Below are positions 32,393 through 44,479 of a stretch of DNA of 64,000 nucleotides, in pieces; the stretch's first letter is position 1, and every line of letters begins with the position of its first letter. This stretch comes from Datura wrightii (Eukaryota; Streptophyta; Magnoliopsida; Solanales; Solanaceae): positions 74,128,001 through 74,192,000 of the forward strand of contig JASDFA010000019.1 in assembly GCA_035772735.1 (NCBI GenBank), in the 5' to 3' direction. The notes under the pieces are model-generated. The model searched no databases, was not told the DNA's origin, and saw only the letters and a list, made by a program, of their open reading frames with translations. The translations under genes were made by a program, and so were the position numbers.

Positions 32393-33992
32393 TGATAACG
32401 TCCAAAATATATCCTTCATGCAAAGAATATACATGGCCGAAGTATCAGAACATGTAACCCGACGAGTGCGAGGTCGAATCCTACAAAGACTAGTGAATGA
32501 TAGTTATAAGTGTCGGTTGAGAAATTGAAGTTAGCTTGCACCACGTAGAGTTAACAATAAAACAAATAAAATTGGGGGGATTAAAATTTGCAGTGAATTG
32601 TATTTGGTGATTAGAGGAATAACATAGCAAGATCAGCAAAGTTTTCAACACAAGCATGAAAGACTAGAGGTGTTGTGTAGATGATATACTAACTAGATCA
32701 GGACATGCTAGGTCATCTTATGAGTTCAACAAGTGTAAATCATCTCCGAAAGTGGGTAATTACAGCTTTTTAGCCTTCTATGTGCCTCTTACTAGAGTTT
32801 TGTCAAACCTATAGCCATGATTTAGCTCAACCTGGTTAGATTTGGATTAGAAATTGCACTAATTTCTTGCTATTAGGTGCTAATAAGGAATGAGACTGCA
32901 ATTTTAGCTATTTCTAGCCCAAGTTCACAATCTCTTATTCATGCCCAATATTAAGTTCTCTTCCAATACTTAATTATTCTTTTACAAGCAACAATCAAGC
33001 AAGAAGAAATAGACCCATATCATAATCAGTAGATCTTCCTTTATAAAATGAAGAGAATCTAACAGATTTACACTTATTTGGACAATATGAAGATGACTCT
33101 AGCAATACCCAGTCTAATTAAGTATTCATCATCACACACCTCTAGTTAATGATTTAGCTACTCATGATTTAGAAATTCAAAAACATATTCATCAATAAAT
33201 TCATTGAATTTAATAGCAAGAGTAGTAAAATTAAATTCACTAAATAGTCTCCAACAATGGCTGAAACTTACTACTACAAAGAAGAAATAGAGAGAAGTAT
33301 CTTTTCCAAGTTTACCAATCAAGATCTCCCAATCTCTGCTAAGAGAATGGTCTCCAGCTCAAAAGAGAAACAATGATGTGATATGTGCTTTTCTCTCTCG
33401 ATATATCTCTCTATCTTTCTATCTATCTCTGTATATATTAGCACACAGTACTTTATCTTCTATTTATATATTGAAAACTAGGGTATTTTTTATCTCTTTT
33501 CCCGTGTTGGACAATTATACCCCTGAGCACCATTCTGAAATCGGTGGAGACACTGACGATTTGCCGGTCCCAATTCGAGAACTGCCAAGTGTCTTATTTG
33601 GGCCCTCACTCAAATCCAGTAAGCATTGACGGTTCACCCGGTGTTTAACCGATACCAATCCATGATCCGTCGGATCTTCATGCTATTATCCCGAAACATG
33701 GGCATTTTTTTAAAAAAATGGACCGGAGAGTCACCGTTGGCAACTCACGATTCACCGATGGCGTTATTCGTCAGAGGAAGTGATAATCGGCCTTTGTTTG
33801 GTGTTTTGTCGGTCTTCATCGCCAATTTTCTCTTTCTTCCTTGTTTTTGCTCCATTTTTACTCTTTTCTTCATATATAATCATTTGAACACAACAAAAGA
33901 AAAAAAGGCATAAAATCCATATAATCAACTCAAGAACTAAGCAAAAACTCAAGTTTAAGAGGCTAATGAGTTGGTAAATTACTGACATATCA
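32393..33992 (-). repeat. 5' LTR of E2 (1600 bp)
   Basis: On the - strand it starts TGATATGTCAG at 33992 and ends GGACGTTATCA at 32393. Its two ends match the deleted LTR at 14374-14851. The TATA box and GC-rich word cluster are in U3. No coding region is present; a 95-codon frame in U3 is chance. Confidence 0.88.
33460..33800 (-). promoter_or_regulatory. U3 word cluster and TATA box of the E2 LTR
   Basis: The - strand TATA (TATATAAATAGAAG, about 33460-33473) is preceded by GC-rich related words around 33538-33800 (forms of ACCGGTG, GACGGTTCACC, CGATTCACCG). The vocabulary recurs in the internal regions of E2 and E3. Confidence 0.5.
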
Positions 33993-34334
33993 CCGTATTC
34001 ATCTTCGTCACTCTATCCAAGAGGGCTTTAGCTAAACCATACGTCTAATCCATGATTGATCCTCCAGCTAGATTGTTGGCAACAGATTTTTGATGGAGTT
34101 CTGAGCTTGATAAAATCTTTGAAGGAGCACTCTATTAGGGAGACCATGGTTAGGACAAAGAGACACTTTCTTCTTGAATATCAGTCATGCTTCATGTAAA
34201 GGCTCACCCGGCTCTTGCCTAAAGTTTGTAATATCATCCCCCAGCTGCAACATCATTGAGGGAGGGAAGAAATGATCCAAAAGTGCTTTTTTCAACTATT
34301 TCCATGAGGTAATACAACCCGGAGGTAGCTCCTC
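33993..34334 (-). pseudogene. gag fragment of E3, upstream of the E2 insertion
   Basis: The - strand sequence matches the corresponding part of E2 gag, including the stretch for AGGSIMD.TYGLAKALLD and the block around the CPN-like motif. It breaks off at 34334, where the LTR of element B begins within the phrase that reads ACCCGGAGG...CTCCTCT in E2 as well (near 31930-31950). Confidence 0.72.
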
Positions 34335-36512
34335 TATTATATCCCGAAAGCCCTAAGATCAAATCCGGGAGTTGAAATGGAGAAACTTGAATTTTATGCA
34401 CCAGATCACAGAACGAGTTGTCATGTGACCCCTTAGGTTGACCACAAGTTATTAAGTGACTCGTGGTGAGGTGTGTTGACTTGTTGGAAATTTTCAAGTT
34501 GGGGTGACCACGAGTTGTGGTCAGCCCCATGAGCTGTTAGATCACCCATGGTCAGGGATGGCTGAAGGAAGAGGATGCATGGGGTAGTACACTTAACAGG
34601 TCCTCACCATGACTCGTTGGGTCGCACCACGAGTAGTGGTATCGCCCGTGGTGACCCCAGTTGGTTTTCTAGCAGTGTAGAGAACGAGTGGTGACAATGA
34701 GTCGTGGTTACCAGTAATAATTCATGATGTTGCCCATGGTGAGTTCCAGGTGAATCTTAGGCAGCGCACTTGATGATAGTGGCGACGAGTCGTGGTCAGA
34801 GGTAACGACTCGTCCAGTCCCTTGTTGGGACTGGTAGTCTGTTTTCCACTGTGAATTTAATAAGGGCTTATTCATAATTCCTATGATCCTAAGGCCTAAA
34901 CTATGTCATTTTAAGCTATTAATTGTGAGTTTTAAGAGGGGTAAGCTCATTCTAGGATATTCCTATCCATGTATGTAAGTGTAGAATACTAGAGAGGTGA
35001 TCAAGCTCTATTTCTTTCAAGTTCTTTTCAATTCTTATTTGGGCACTCATAGAAGTTGCCAAATCAGGTTCTCTCTGGTATGTAGGGCTACGAATGGGTG
35101 AATTTGTTCACAGCCATGCGCAATCCCTCTATAATTCATCAAATTCTATTGATAATTCTATGGAGTTTTATCCCAATTCTTATGAAATCCTTATATTCTA
35201 CCTATGGATTAATTCCTCTCATGTATACCTTCATGTTTTATGAATCATGGGCAGATTTTATAACTATTAATATTTAAATTTTCTACAAAACTATGCCTAA
35301 TTATGTAAGCTTCATGATAAATCAAGTTATGATTCTACCTTTATTTTGATGTTCATTAACCCATTATGATTTATGACTTATAATATGATTTCTCTCAAAT
35401 GTTCATCATGAATTTATGAATAACAAGTATATACATGTTTTACAATTATGCATGAACTAAATGATTTATGATTTATGATTATGGCCGACTCACGGGCCTT
35501 ACTTTTATGGCTTGCTCACGTATTTCAAGTATGCTTATGATTATCATGATTTAAACTAGCCTATGAATCTCATGTATATTATACTATGAGAACTATATAT
35601 GTTTTGGTAGTAGTATTTAACACAAAGTAGACCAGGGGTCCAAGCATACCTTGAGTCTCAGAACTACGCGCTAACATAGCCACGATGGGACCTCCATGAT
35701 ACTGTCCCATTTGCCCAAATGGGCCCTTTACTGTGATATCACACATCTTTCATGGTTCTTCCCTAGGAAAGGTACGAACGCTATCCCGACTATGGGTTTA
35801 CAGGTCAAGCTCTATGTGTGCTCATATGGGGTATATCGGTTATAAGAATCTCCCCTTGTTCCTCATGATTTATATATGATTATGATTATATACTTTGGCT
35901 CAAGTCATGTTTAATAAATCTTTTCTCTCATGAATATGATTATAAATGATTTACGAACTTTTTGAAAACCTTGATCCTTATGTTTGCATTATGATATTTA
36001 TGTTACGATCATGTTGTCCTACTCTTATGAAATTTTATGTATTTTAATTGTCCATTTTACTTACCTTGCATAGTCGGTAAATTCCATGTACTGGCTGCAT
36101 ACTCTATGTTGTATCATCTCATGATATAGGTACAAGGGATCTTTCTCAACAGCATCCTTAGCCCTTTCTATCCCACTCGGACCCATCCAGCTAGCATAAA
36201 TGAGTCCTCATCTTCTGAGGACATTCAGTATTTGTGGTTGTTATGTCTTTCTTAAGTTTCAGACTTGTCAGGTTAGTCGAGGGTGTTGTCCCATCAACCC
36301 ATGATATATGTTAGAGGCTTTAATCTTGTCATGTATGAAGTGAATTCCAGTTCTAATGTTAGGTTATGTTTAGACTTCCTCTAAAATTATTATGTTAATT
36401 CTTCCACCGTTATTGATTTAGTTTGATGTATGTTCATGCCATGGGTCGACTTGGAGTCTCTGGGAGCTCCTTGTCCTGTGACTCAATCCAGGCCTATCTT
36501 CGGGTCGTGACA
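34335..36512 (+). repeat. 5' LTR of element B (2178 bp)
   Basis: It starts TATTATATCCC, ends GGGTCGTGACA and shares its second half with 45000-46386 and, inverted, with 42871-44400. Its first 500 bases carry many short repeats of GACTCGTGGT and ACCACGAGT type (34414-34830). Confidence 0.82.
34414..34830. repeat. Palindromic CACGAGT/ACTCGTG word cluster in U3 of element B
   Basis: At least eight copies of ACGAGT, ACTCGT or CGAGTCGTGG-like words occur in both orientations, with CCCRTGGTSA words between. Related words lie at 44460-44640 in element C's LTR. Confidence 0.6.
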
Positions 36513-36516
36513 AACT

Positions 36517-36528
36517 TGGCATCTGATC
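36517..36528 (+). promoter_or_regulatory. Decayed primer-binding site of element B
   Basis: TGGCATCTGATC stands where TGGTATCAGAGC is expected, 4 bases after the LTR end; three or four changes. Confidence 0.6.
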
Positions 36529-36722
36529 AATAGGTTTTTAAGTGTCCTAGGGTATCTAAAAGCCGCGTTAAGTAGAGTCTTTTTCATTAGTGTGAAGCGC
36601 GCCACACATATGATGAAGAGGCTGCGAGACGTTTAGGAAATGTTCCCTTCTTTCATGATCTTTGTTGTGCAGTGAAATGTCGCTCTATTCTTATAATTCG
36701 TGCTATTCGCGTTTGCAGAATC

Positions 36723-37960
36723 ATGCTTCCCCGCAGAGTTAACAACAGACGAAATGGAAATTGCCACGAGGATGGAAGTGGAGACGAGCACTAAAAAGCC
36801 CCACCAGTCCATGAGCACCATGCACCAGAGCTGGTTTCCCATGCTGAATTCAGGGTAGCCATTCAGATGCTAGGACAGGCTTTGACCGTCCAGGTCAACC
36901 AGTAGGCAGTAGCACATGTCTCGCAGAACGGGAATGCGGTGACGTGGAGGGTTAGAGACTTTCTAAGGCTGAACCCTCCTGAGTTCCTTGGATTGAAGGT
37001 GGGTGAGGATCACATGATTTCATTAAGGAGATTCTGAAGATCACCCAGATTATAGGGGTGACTAGAGAGGAGTGTACCAATTTGGCCTCATATCAGTTAA
37101 AAGGGGTCGCACATATTTGGTTCAAACATTGAAAGGATAGTAGGGCGGTTGGAGCAGGCCCTATCAGTTGGGATGAATTTCTTGTCACTTTTCTTGATCG
37201 TTTTTTCCCTCAGGAGATGAGGGAGATGAAAAAGGCTGAGTTTGTGAATCTTAAATAGGGAAAGATGACAGTTCAAGAGTATGCCTTGGAGTTCACACAT
37301 CTGTCTAGGTATGCACCCGAGTTGGTGGCGAATCATAGAGCCCGTGTGAGAAAATTTGTACATGGGATAGCAGACTCCTTGTTCAGGGATTGCCAGATGA
37401 CGATGCTTCTCCAGGATATTGACTTTGCTCAGATAGTCCTGTATGTCCAATAGAAGGAGGCTGTATAGATGAGTAAGTGGGAGAGGGAGGCCAAGAGGGC
37501 CAGGACTGAAAACATTGGATTCTTCTAGTAGAGGCCTATTAGGCACCGTCAGCAGTCCCACCAGAGATCTTTAGCCCCAGCACCATCATCAGCTAGTGTC
37601 CCGTTCGGAACTAGACGTGATCATAGAAGTAGGGCGTCAGGCTCGATGGGTTGGGGAAGCATTTCAGGAGATCACACTTTTCTAGCCTGTGCGAATTATG
37701 GCAAGAACCACATAGGGAGGTGTTTAGTTAGGTCATAAGCTTGTTTCGGGTGTGGAAAACTCGGACACAGGCTCAGAGATAGACCTTCAGCCAGATCAAG
37801 AGATAGTGGAGCCTGTACTCCTGCTTCTAGTCCAACAACTCCACCAGCACACCCCGCTCAGTAGGGGCCTTCTACTAGCATAGGTGGCAGACAGTGCCAA
37901 AACAGATTTTATTCCCTAGCATCCCTCCAGGAGTAGGAGGTCTCCCTGAACGTAGTCACT
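36723..37960 (+). pseudogene. gag pseudogene of element B
   Basis: ATG at 36723 (MLPRRVNNRRNG) corresponds to the C element start MAPRRMKERRNG, but a stop follows after about 22 codons. The gag core continues as EFLVTFLDRFFP and an open piece 37265-37453 (VQEYALEFTHLSRYAPEL, RKFVHGIADSLFRDC). A zinc knuckle lies near 37735-37785, with CFGCGKLGHRLRD and the last cysteine lost. Confidence 0.78.
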
Positions 37961-37969
37961 GGTATGTTA

Positions 37970-40900
37970 TGAGTTTTCCACCTTGATGTATATGCATTGC
38001 TAGATCTAGGGGATACCTTGTCGTTTGTGACTCCTTATGTGGCTAGTAGTTTTAGAGTCAGTTCCAAAATCTTATCAGAATCCTTCTCAGTCTCTACTCC
38101 AGTGGGTGAATCAATTATAGCTAGGCGGGTGTATAGAAGTTGCCCAATCACAGTCCTTCATAAAGTCACTTCAGTGGATTTAGTAAAGTTAGCCATGATC
38201 GGTTTTGATGTTATTCTCGACATGGATTTGGTTCTTGCAAGTTATGCCTTAGTTAATTGTAGAACCCATGAAGTAGAGTTCTGATTTACCGGTGAGCTAG
38301 TGTTAGAATGGAAGGATAGTTCAACTGTGCTTGTAGGTCGTTTCATTTCCTACCTTAAGGCTAGAAAGATGATCTCTAAGGGTTGCGTGAACCATTTAGT
38401 TAGGGTTAAGGATGCTACGTCTGAGACCCCGATTATCCTTTCCGTTTCACTAGTAGGTGAGTATCAGGAAGTGTTCCCAGATGATTTACTAGGAATCCCT
38501 CCCGAGCGGGAGATCGATTTTAGTATTGACCTTCTTCCCCATACGTATCCTATATCTATTCCTCCTTCCAAAATGGCCCCAGTCGAGTTAAAGGAGCAGT
38601 TGAAAAACCTATTAGACAAAGGTTTCATCAGACCGAGCAAATTCCCATGGGGTGCACCAGTTCTCTTTGTCTAGAAAAAAGATGGTTCTCTTCGTATGCA
38701 TATTGATTATCGGCACTTGAAGATGGTCACCATCAAGAACTTGTATCCTCTTCCCAGGATCTATGATTTGTTTGACCTGCTTCAGGGTGCTAAGTGCTTT
38801 TCAAAGATAGATCTCAGATCCGGATACCATCAGCTCAGTGTTTGGGAGAGTGACATCCCAAAATAGCCTTCAGGGCGGCGATATGTTCATTATGACATTG
38901 TAGTTATGTCAGTTGGACTAACGAATGCTCCTCTATCTTTTACGGACTTGTTGAACAGGGTGTTCATGCCATACTTGAATATGCTTGTGATCGTGTTTAT
39001 TGATGATATCTTGATATACTCTTGGAGCGAGGAGAAACATACCGCTCATTTGAGAGTGGTACTACAGACTCTCAAGGACGCCAACTATATGCAAAATTCA
39101 GCAAGTTCAAGTTTTGGTTGAAGTCAGTGGCATTTTTGGTCCATGTGGTATCAAGTGAGGGCATAAAGGTGGACTCTCAAAAGATAGAAGTGGTGAAGAA
39201 TTGGGCTAAACCAGTGAATCCTTCAGATATCAGGAGCTTCCTGGGCTTAGTTGGTTATTATTAGAGATTTGTTTAAGGATTTTCATCCATTGCATTGCCA
39301 TTGACCAAATTGACCCAAAAGAAAGTGAAATTCTAATGGTCGAATGCTTGTGAGAGGAGCTTTCAGGAGTTAAAGACTCGACTCACCTCAAAACCGGTTT
39401 TAACCCTACTTGAGGGTACCAATGGGTTTGTGGTGTATAACAATGCTTCTAGAATTGGCATTGCTTGTTTATTGATGTAGCATGGTAAAGTTATAGCATA
39501 TGCTTCCAGCCAGCTGAAGGTTCATGATAACAATTACCCGACCCATGATCTCGAATTGGCAGTGGTGGAATTTTCCTTGAAGATTTGGAGACACTATTTT
39601 TACGGAGTCCATGTGGATGTGTTTACGGACCACAAGAGCCTACAATATGTGTCTACTAAGAAGGACCAAAATCTACGCCAAAGGAGGTGGTTGGAGCTAC
39701 TCAAGGATTATGATATGAGTATCCTTTACCATCCAGGAAAGGCTAATGTAGTTGAAGATGCACTTGATAGCTCTCTATTGAGAGTATTTCTCATGTGGAC
39801 GAAGGAAGGAAGGAGCTGGTGAAGGATGTGCATCGACTTGCAAGGTTGGGAGTTCGCTTGGTTGACTAGACCGATGGCGGTGTTATTGCCCAGAATGGAT
39901 CAGAATCATCCTTGGGATTGATGTGAAATCTAGAAAAGATGAGGACCCTATTTTGGTAAAGTTAAAGGAAGCCTTTCAAAATCAGAAGGTAGACGTCTTC
40001 TCCAAAGGGGGAGATGGTGTGCTTCGATATCAGTGTCATTTGTGTGTCCGAACCTTGATGATTTGAGAAATCAGATGTTGCATCACGCTCATGGTTCAAG
40101 ATATTTGATACATCCATTTGACACCAAGATTTACAATGACCAATGGGAAGTCCATTGGTGGAATGGCATGAAGAAGGACATTGCAGAATTTGTGGCTAAG
40201 TGCCCGAATCGTCAGTAAGTGAAGGTTTAGCACTAGATACCAGGGGTGTACTTCAAGAGATTAGCGTTCCTACATGGAATTGGGTGGAAATCAATATGGA
40301 CTTCATCACTGGGTTGCCTCACACTCGTCGATGGTATGACTCCATTTGGGTGGTTGTGGACAGGTTGACCAAAGCCGCTCATTTTCTACCGGTCAAATCC
40401 ATTGATTCAATAGAGGATTATTCCAAACTATACAATCGAGAGATATTTTGGTTGCATGGAGTGCCCTTGTCTATAATATCAGACTGAGGTACTCAGTTTA
40501 CCTCTCAGTTTTGGAGATCATTTCAAAATGGACTTAGTACTTAGGTCAAGCTCAATACATTGTTTCTTCCGCATATCAATGGTTAGGCAGAGCAGACTAT
40601 ATAGACTCTCGAGGACATGCTAAGAGCGTGTGTGATTAGCCTCAAGGGTAGTTGGGATGATCATTTGCCACTTATCGAGTTTGTGTATAAAAACAACTAC
40701 CATTCCAGCATTCAGATGGCTCCGTTTGAGGCTCTCTATGGGCAGAGATGTAGCTCGCCTATTAGTTGGTTTGAAGTCAGTGAAGTTGCAATGACAGGAC
40801 CAGATTCAGTTCATGAGGCCATGGAGAAGGTTCAGCTTATACGGGACAAGTTGAAAATTGCTCAAAGTCACCAAAAGTCCTATGCGGATATGAGCAGGAG

Positions 40901-41353
40901 AGAACTCAAGTTCGAAGTGGATGATGGGTGTTTTTGAAGGTGTCTCTAATGAAGGGAGTGATGAGATTCAAAAAGAAAGGGAATATTAGTCCCCATTATG
41001 TTGGCCCGTACCGTATTGTTAAACGAGTTGGCAAGGTAGCATATGAATTGGAGTTTCCCTCAGAATTAGCTTCAATCCATCCAGTATTCCATGTATCACT
41101 CTTAAAGAAGTGTTTGGGGGATCTAGCTCTAATTGTTCCAGTTGAGACTGTAGGTGTGAAAGAAAACCTTAGTTATGAGGAGGTTCCAGTGGAAATGCTG
41201 GATCATCAGGTTCGAAGGCTAAGAAACAAAGAAGTAGCTTCAGTTAAAGTTTTATGGAGGAATCAGCATGTTGAGGGAGCTACATGGGAAGCCGAAGCAG
41301 ATATGATGGCTAGATACCCACATCTATTTCCTTCTGGCCCAGTTTTAGCTTGA
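37970..41353 (+). pseudogene. pol pseudogene of element B with intact chromodomain end
   Basis: Protease (37997-38284, MIGFDVILDMDLVLASY; the usual DPG/DTG-type motif reads DLGDTLS). RT (38300-39121) with PPEREIDFSIDLLP, FSKIDLRSGYHQ and VFIDDILIYS, interrupted by a stop at LFV*KKDG and a frame change near 39085. RNase H (39400-39500, DAS read as NAS) and the tether region (39556-39822). Integrase with the HHCC part (40033-40218) and core (IDMDF-like INMDFITGLP, IISD*GTQFT) containing several stops. The C-terminal module 40928-41353 is open and includes YRIVKRVGKVAYELEFP and the chromodomain block RNKEVASVKVLWRN ... ATWEAEADM. Confidence 0.85.
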
Positions 41354-41570
41354 GGTATCAATTTTTACCCTAAAACTCTATTCTGTTTAGGTACCTTAGT
41401 TTCCTTCATGTAAAAGTATGTATGTATGATTCATGAATTCAGTTCACTCGTGTAGTTCAAATCAGAGTCAGTTACTCCGTCAGTTTTCAGCTTATATGAT
41501 TAGTATTTGACTATGATGGTTGCATTTCTCTGCTTTTCTATATGATCTTCAACATTCGAAGACGAATGTT

Positions 41571-41586
41571 CCCAAGGGGGAGATAT
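41571..41586 (+). promoter_or_regulatory. Polypurine tract of element B
   Basis: CCCAAGGGGGAGATAT lies just before TGTTATACCCCC at 41587. Confidence 0.7.
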
Positions 41587-42870
41587 TGTTATACCCCCAA
41601 AACCCTAAGATCATGTTGCACCCCATAAGTTTCTATCATCTAATGGACGTGTGCATACGTATGTTGACAGTTTCGAAGTATGACGTGTGTGAGGAAGGGC
41701 TCGGGGGATGAATATACAAGCATGGCATCGAGCGAGTAGGAGGCCGGGGATGGAGGCTAGGCACACTGGGCGCCGCTCAGCGCTAGCTAGCCTGGCGCTA
41801 TGGCCGGCGCATCGCGCCTCTCAGCTGGCGCTATGGGCAGCGCGCCACCCCCCCAGGCTACCGAACCCCCACCTATATATATGAGATTAAGTGATTGAAG
41901 GTTCATTTCAAAATATCCCCTCGGCAAAGAAGTGAAAGGAACGAATGTTTTCTTCCGTTTTTCATCAAATTACACTGCCAAACTCAGTCCAAATGTAAAT
42001 TAACTTTGGGTAACAAGTCCTAGGCCTACGGAAAGAATCTCTACAAAGTTATTTCTTGAAAATTCGCTTGGTGTATTGGAACCCCGCCGAGTAAAGGTTG
42101 TCAAAATTACTTCAAATTGAGTCTTGAACGGCCACAAGCAACAGGTTAGCATTTCTTCCTTCTAAACTCTCGAGAAATTGTGAGTTTTTGGTCGAGCTAA
42201 ATAGAGTTGAATTATAGTTAATATTAATATCGAAAGATATCGCTGTTTGTCGACTCCTACTATTAGAAAAACTTTATTCTCTCAGCGTAAAGCCTACAAA
42301 TTAGTGGAATTGCAGGCTTCAGATTGGAAACTGGTTGGGTGAATGAAAGTCAGCATTTGAGGTACGTAAGGCGGCTTATCCTTTCGGCAAGTTATTCTAG
42401 TCGTATAATGATATGAATTATGTCCCTGAACAGAGATAAAAAGTTTATATGTTGTAACTAGCTACTGTCAGTAGATTATGATTATATGTATGTTGGGATT
42501 AGCTGTTGTCAGTAGATTAAGAGTATATAAGTTGTGGTTAGCTGCTAAAAGACGTATTGAGAATATACTGCAGTATCCCTCGTCTGGAAAGGGTATGTTC
42601 AGTGTTACTAATGCTAGGAGTATCGTAGAGATTTCCCCAATTTAATTATTTACTATTTAGAAGCATCCTGAAGTTTTGTTGTCATTCCAAGGCCCTAGAG
42701 GTCTAGGTTTAGCTATGGGGCCTGGCTCAGTGATTTGGATAGTTTAGGGTGTAGCCGGGTGATGTAACTTTTCGATTAACGCATGTATAGACAGTAAAGC
42801 TCACCCAGAGGCCATTGGCATACCTTAATGCCTCCAGGGCAAGAAATTTGGATAGGATGCTCATACCTTA
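41587..42870 (+). repeat. 3' LTR of element B, partial
   Basis: It begins TGTTATACCCCC. It contains a GC-rich palindromic U3 cluster (41769-41848, words GGCGCTATGG and GGCGCGCC-like), a TATA box (CTATATATATG, about 41873-41883) and a leader similar to that of the solo LTR (ACACTGCCAAACTCAGTCC). It ends abruptly at 42870, where an inverted LTR starts. It differs from the 5' LTR of B beyond the first 25 bases. Confidence 0.65.
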
Positions 42871-44400
42871 TGTGACGACCCGAACAAAGGCCTGAATTGC
42901 GACACGGGACAAGGAACCCCGAGGAACTCCAAGTCGACCCATGGCATGAACATTCATCTAACTCAAAAAATAAAGTAGAAGAAACAACATGATAATCTTA
43001 GCGGAAGTCTAAAATAAGAATAACATAAAAAATACAGGCAATTCTAAAGTTGATTACATTCTATGTCTTAAAAGCCTCTAAACATGATGAGTTGATGGGA
43101 CAAGACCCCCAACTAACTCAACAATACTAAAATTGAAATATATAATAAAAACTGAAAGTCTAACCCTCGAATGATGAGGTCTCACTAGCAAGCACACGCT
43201 AACTCTGATAAGCTGACTAAGAGTGGGGCTGAACCTGAGAGTTGGGTCCTGTATCATGAAATGATACAGCATAGAAAGTGTGCGGTCCATACGTGGAATG
43301 TACCGAGTATGCAAGGTAAGTAAAACGCTTAAGTAAGGTAAATCATTTAAAGCATTTCATAACATAACATAAGCTTTCAGAATCTGAGGGGAGGGCTTGC
43401 ATGCATTCTTTATGAAATTATGATCTTTTTGTAACATGACAACACATAGCTTTATAACATCAAGATGACGCGAATGGCTCAAAGCTGAAATAGGACATCT
43501 ATAGAAAGCTGAACATTTAGTAAAACCTTTGTTTTAGAACATGCATGTGTATATAATAACCATGAATAATGAATATGCATAACTTTATCATGAGGAATAC
43601 TGGGAGACTCATCACTTAACTGACATACAACGATAGAGCTTACGTGGTCCCAACTATCACACTCAAGTGGGTAGAGCTGCCCAAAGATTTGTCATGGCTA
43701 AGGACAATACCATGATATCGAAATCAAGCTCGGGGCCCAATCTGGCCAGGGGATAGCGCACAAGGGAGGTCCCAATATAATATATAATAGTGTAAACCTA
43801 CGTTGGCGCGTAGTTCTAGGGCATAGGGCGATCGACCCTTAGCCCGCTCGGTGCTATACTCTTCTCTCAAAAACATGCATATGCTCTACATCATTTTATA
43901 ATAAATCTCAACATTGTCTATTGACAAAGCTCAATAATGCAGTATATCTGAAAATGAAGTCATGCATAGGCTCGACATCGTATAATAACGAAGCTCAACA
44001 TTGTCTATTGATGAAGCTCAACATTGTCTATTGAGAAAGCTCAATAATGAAATACATCTCAATTAAGTAATCATGCATATGGGAAGCTTTAGTTCAAAAC
44101 ATACCACAAGCTCAAAGATAATTGGGAGCCTTTGCTCCAAAACCATGTGGTAAGCTTACTTTAGAAACACTACATCATACATACTTGACATAATGGCTTT
44201 GCCCAAAACTTTATCATGCTTGGAACTACTCAAATCTTTTTGAAACAATATCATAATCGTGGGTAGCTTTGAAATATGTTTTTCATCATCATATCTCATC
44301 ATCATCATACATTTATCACAAATCTCTTCTTTTATGAACTTCTTATCAATGTGGTTGGTCTCGGCTCAAACCACGGCTAGAAAAGATGGGTCATCTTCAC
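42871..44400 (-). repeat. Inverted partial LTR of the B/C family
   Basis: The sequence starts TGTGACGACCCG, the reverse complement of the B-type LTR end. It then runs through the reverse complement of recognisable LTR segments, for example the 43241-43320 stretch against 45950-46020. The right limit is unclear (about 44350-44450). Neither primer site nor polypurine tract is attached, so it is a fragment or truncated solo LTR. Confidence 0.65.
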
Positions 44401-44479
44401 TTAAAATAGGTCATTAAATCGACCTTTTTTTCCTTTGACAACTTTGACACCTCCACAAACAACGAGCCTCACCACTCGT

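Larger units (their letters stand above)
14374..33992 (-). mobile_element. Element E2: Athila-like non-autonomous retrotransposon, split by D
   Basis: Order on the - strand: LTR 33992-32393, tRNA-Asp-type primer site, gag (32306-31136), insertion of D, gag-protease (21167-20082), non-coding region with an internal promoter candidate, second ORF (18318-16987), 3' non-coding region, polypurine tract, deleted LTR (14851-14374). Both LTRs end in TGATAACGTCC on the + strand side. Flanks are CCGTA and CCCTA. No RT, RNase H or integrase remnant can be seen between protease and second ORF. Confidence 0.82.
11274..34334 (-). mobile_element. Element E3: Athila-like non-autonomous retrotransposon, split by E2
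   Basis: E3 occupies 11274-14373 and 33993-34334. The gag reading on the - strand runs from 34334 to 33993, is interrupted by E2, and resumes at 14373 with the RAWHM motif. E2's flanks are CCCTA and CCGTA, a 5-bp duplication with one change. E3 shows gag, protease, the conserved post-gag block (12605-12658) and the start of an inter-gene region. Its second ORF and both LTRs are not in the window: element A abuts it at 11274 and element B breaks it at 34335. No RT or integrase follows the protease. Confidence 0.75.
34335..42870 (+). mobile_element. Element B: degenerate Tekay-like retrotransposon
   Basis: Order: 5' LTR 34335-36512, primer-site remnant, gag, PR-RT-RH-IN-chromodomain, polypurine tract, 3' LTR start at 41587 that is cut at 42870 by an inverted LTR. 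The two flanking LTRs agree only over about their first 25 bases and then differ. B is inserted in the gag of E3. Many stops and several frame changes indicate an old copy. Confidence 0.78.

Noticed and set aside
37097..37561. 154-codon - strand frame
   Set aside because: Antisense to the gag of element B.
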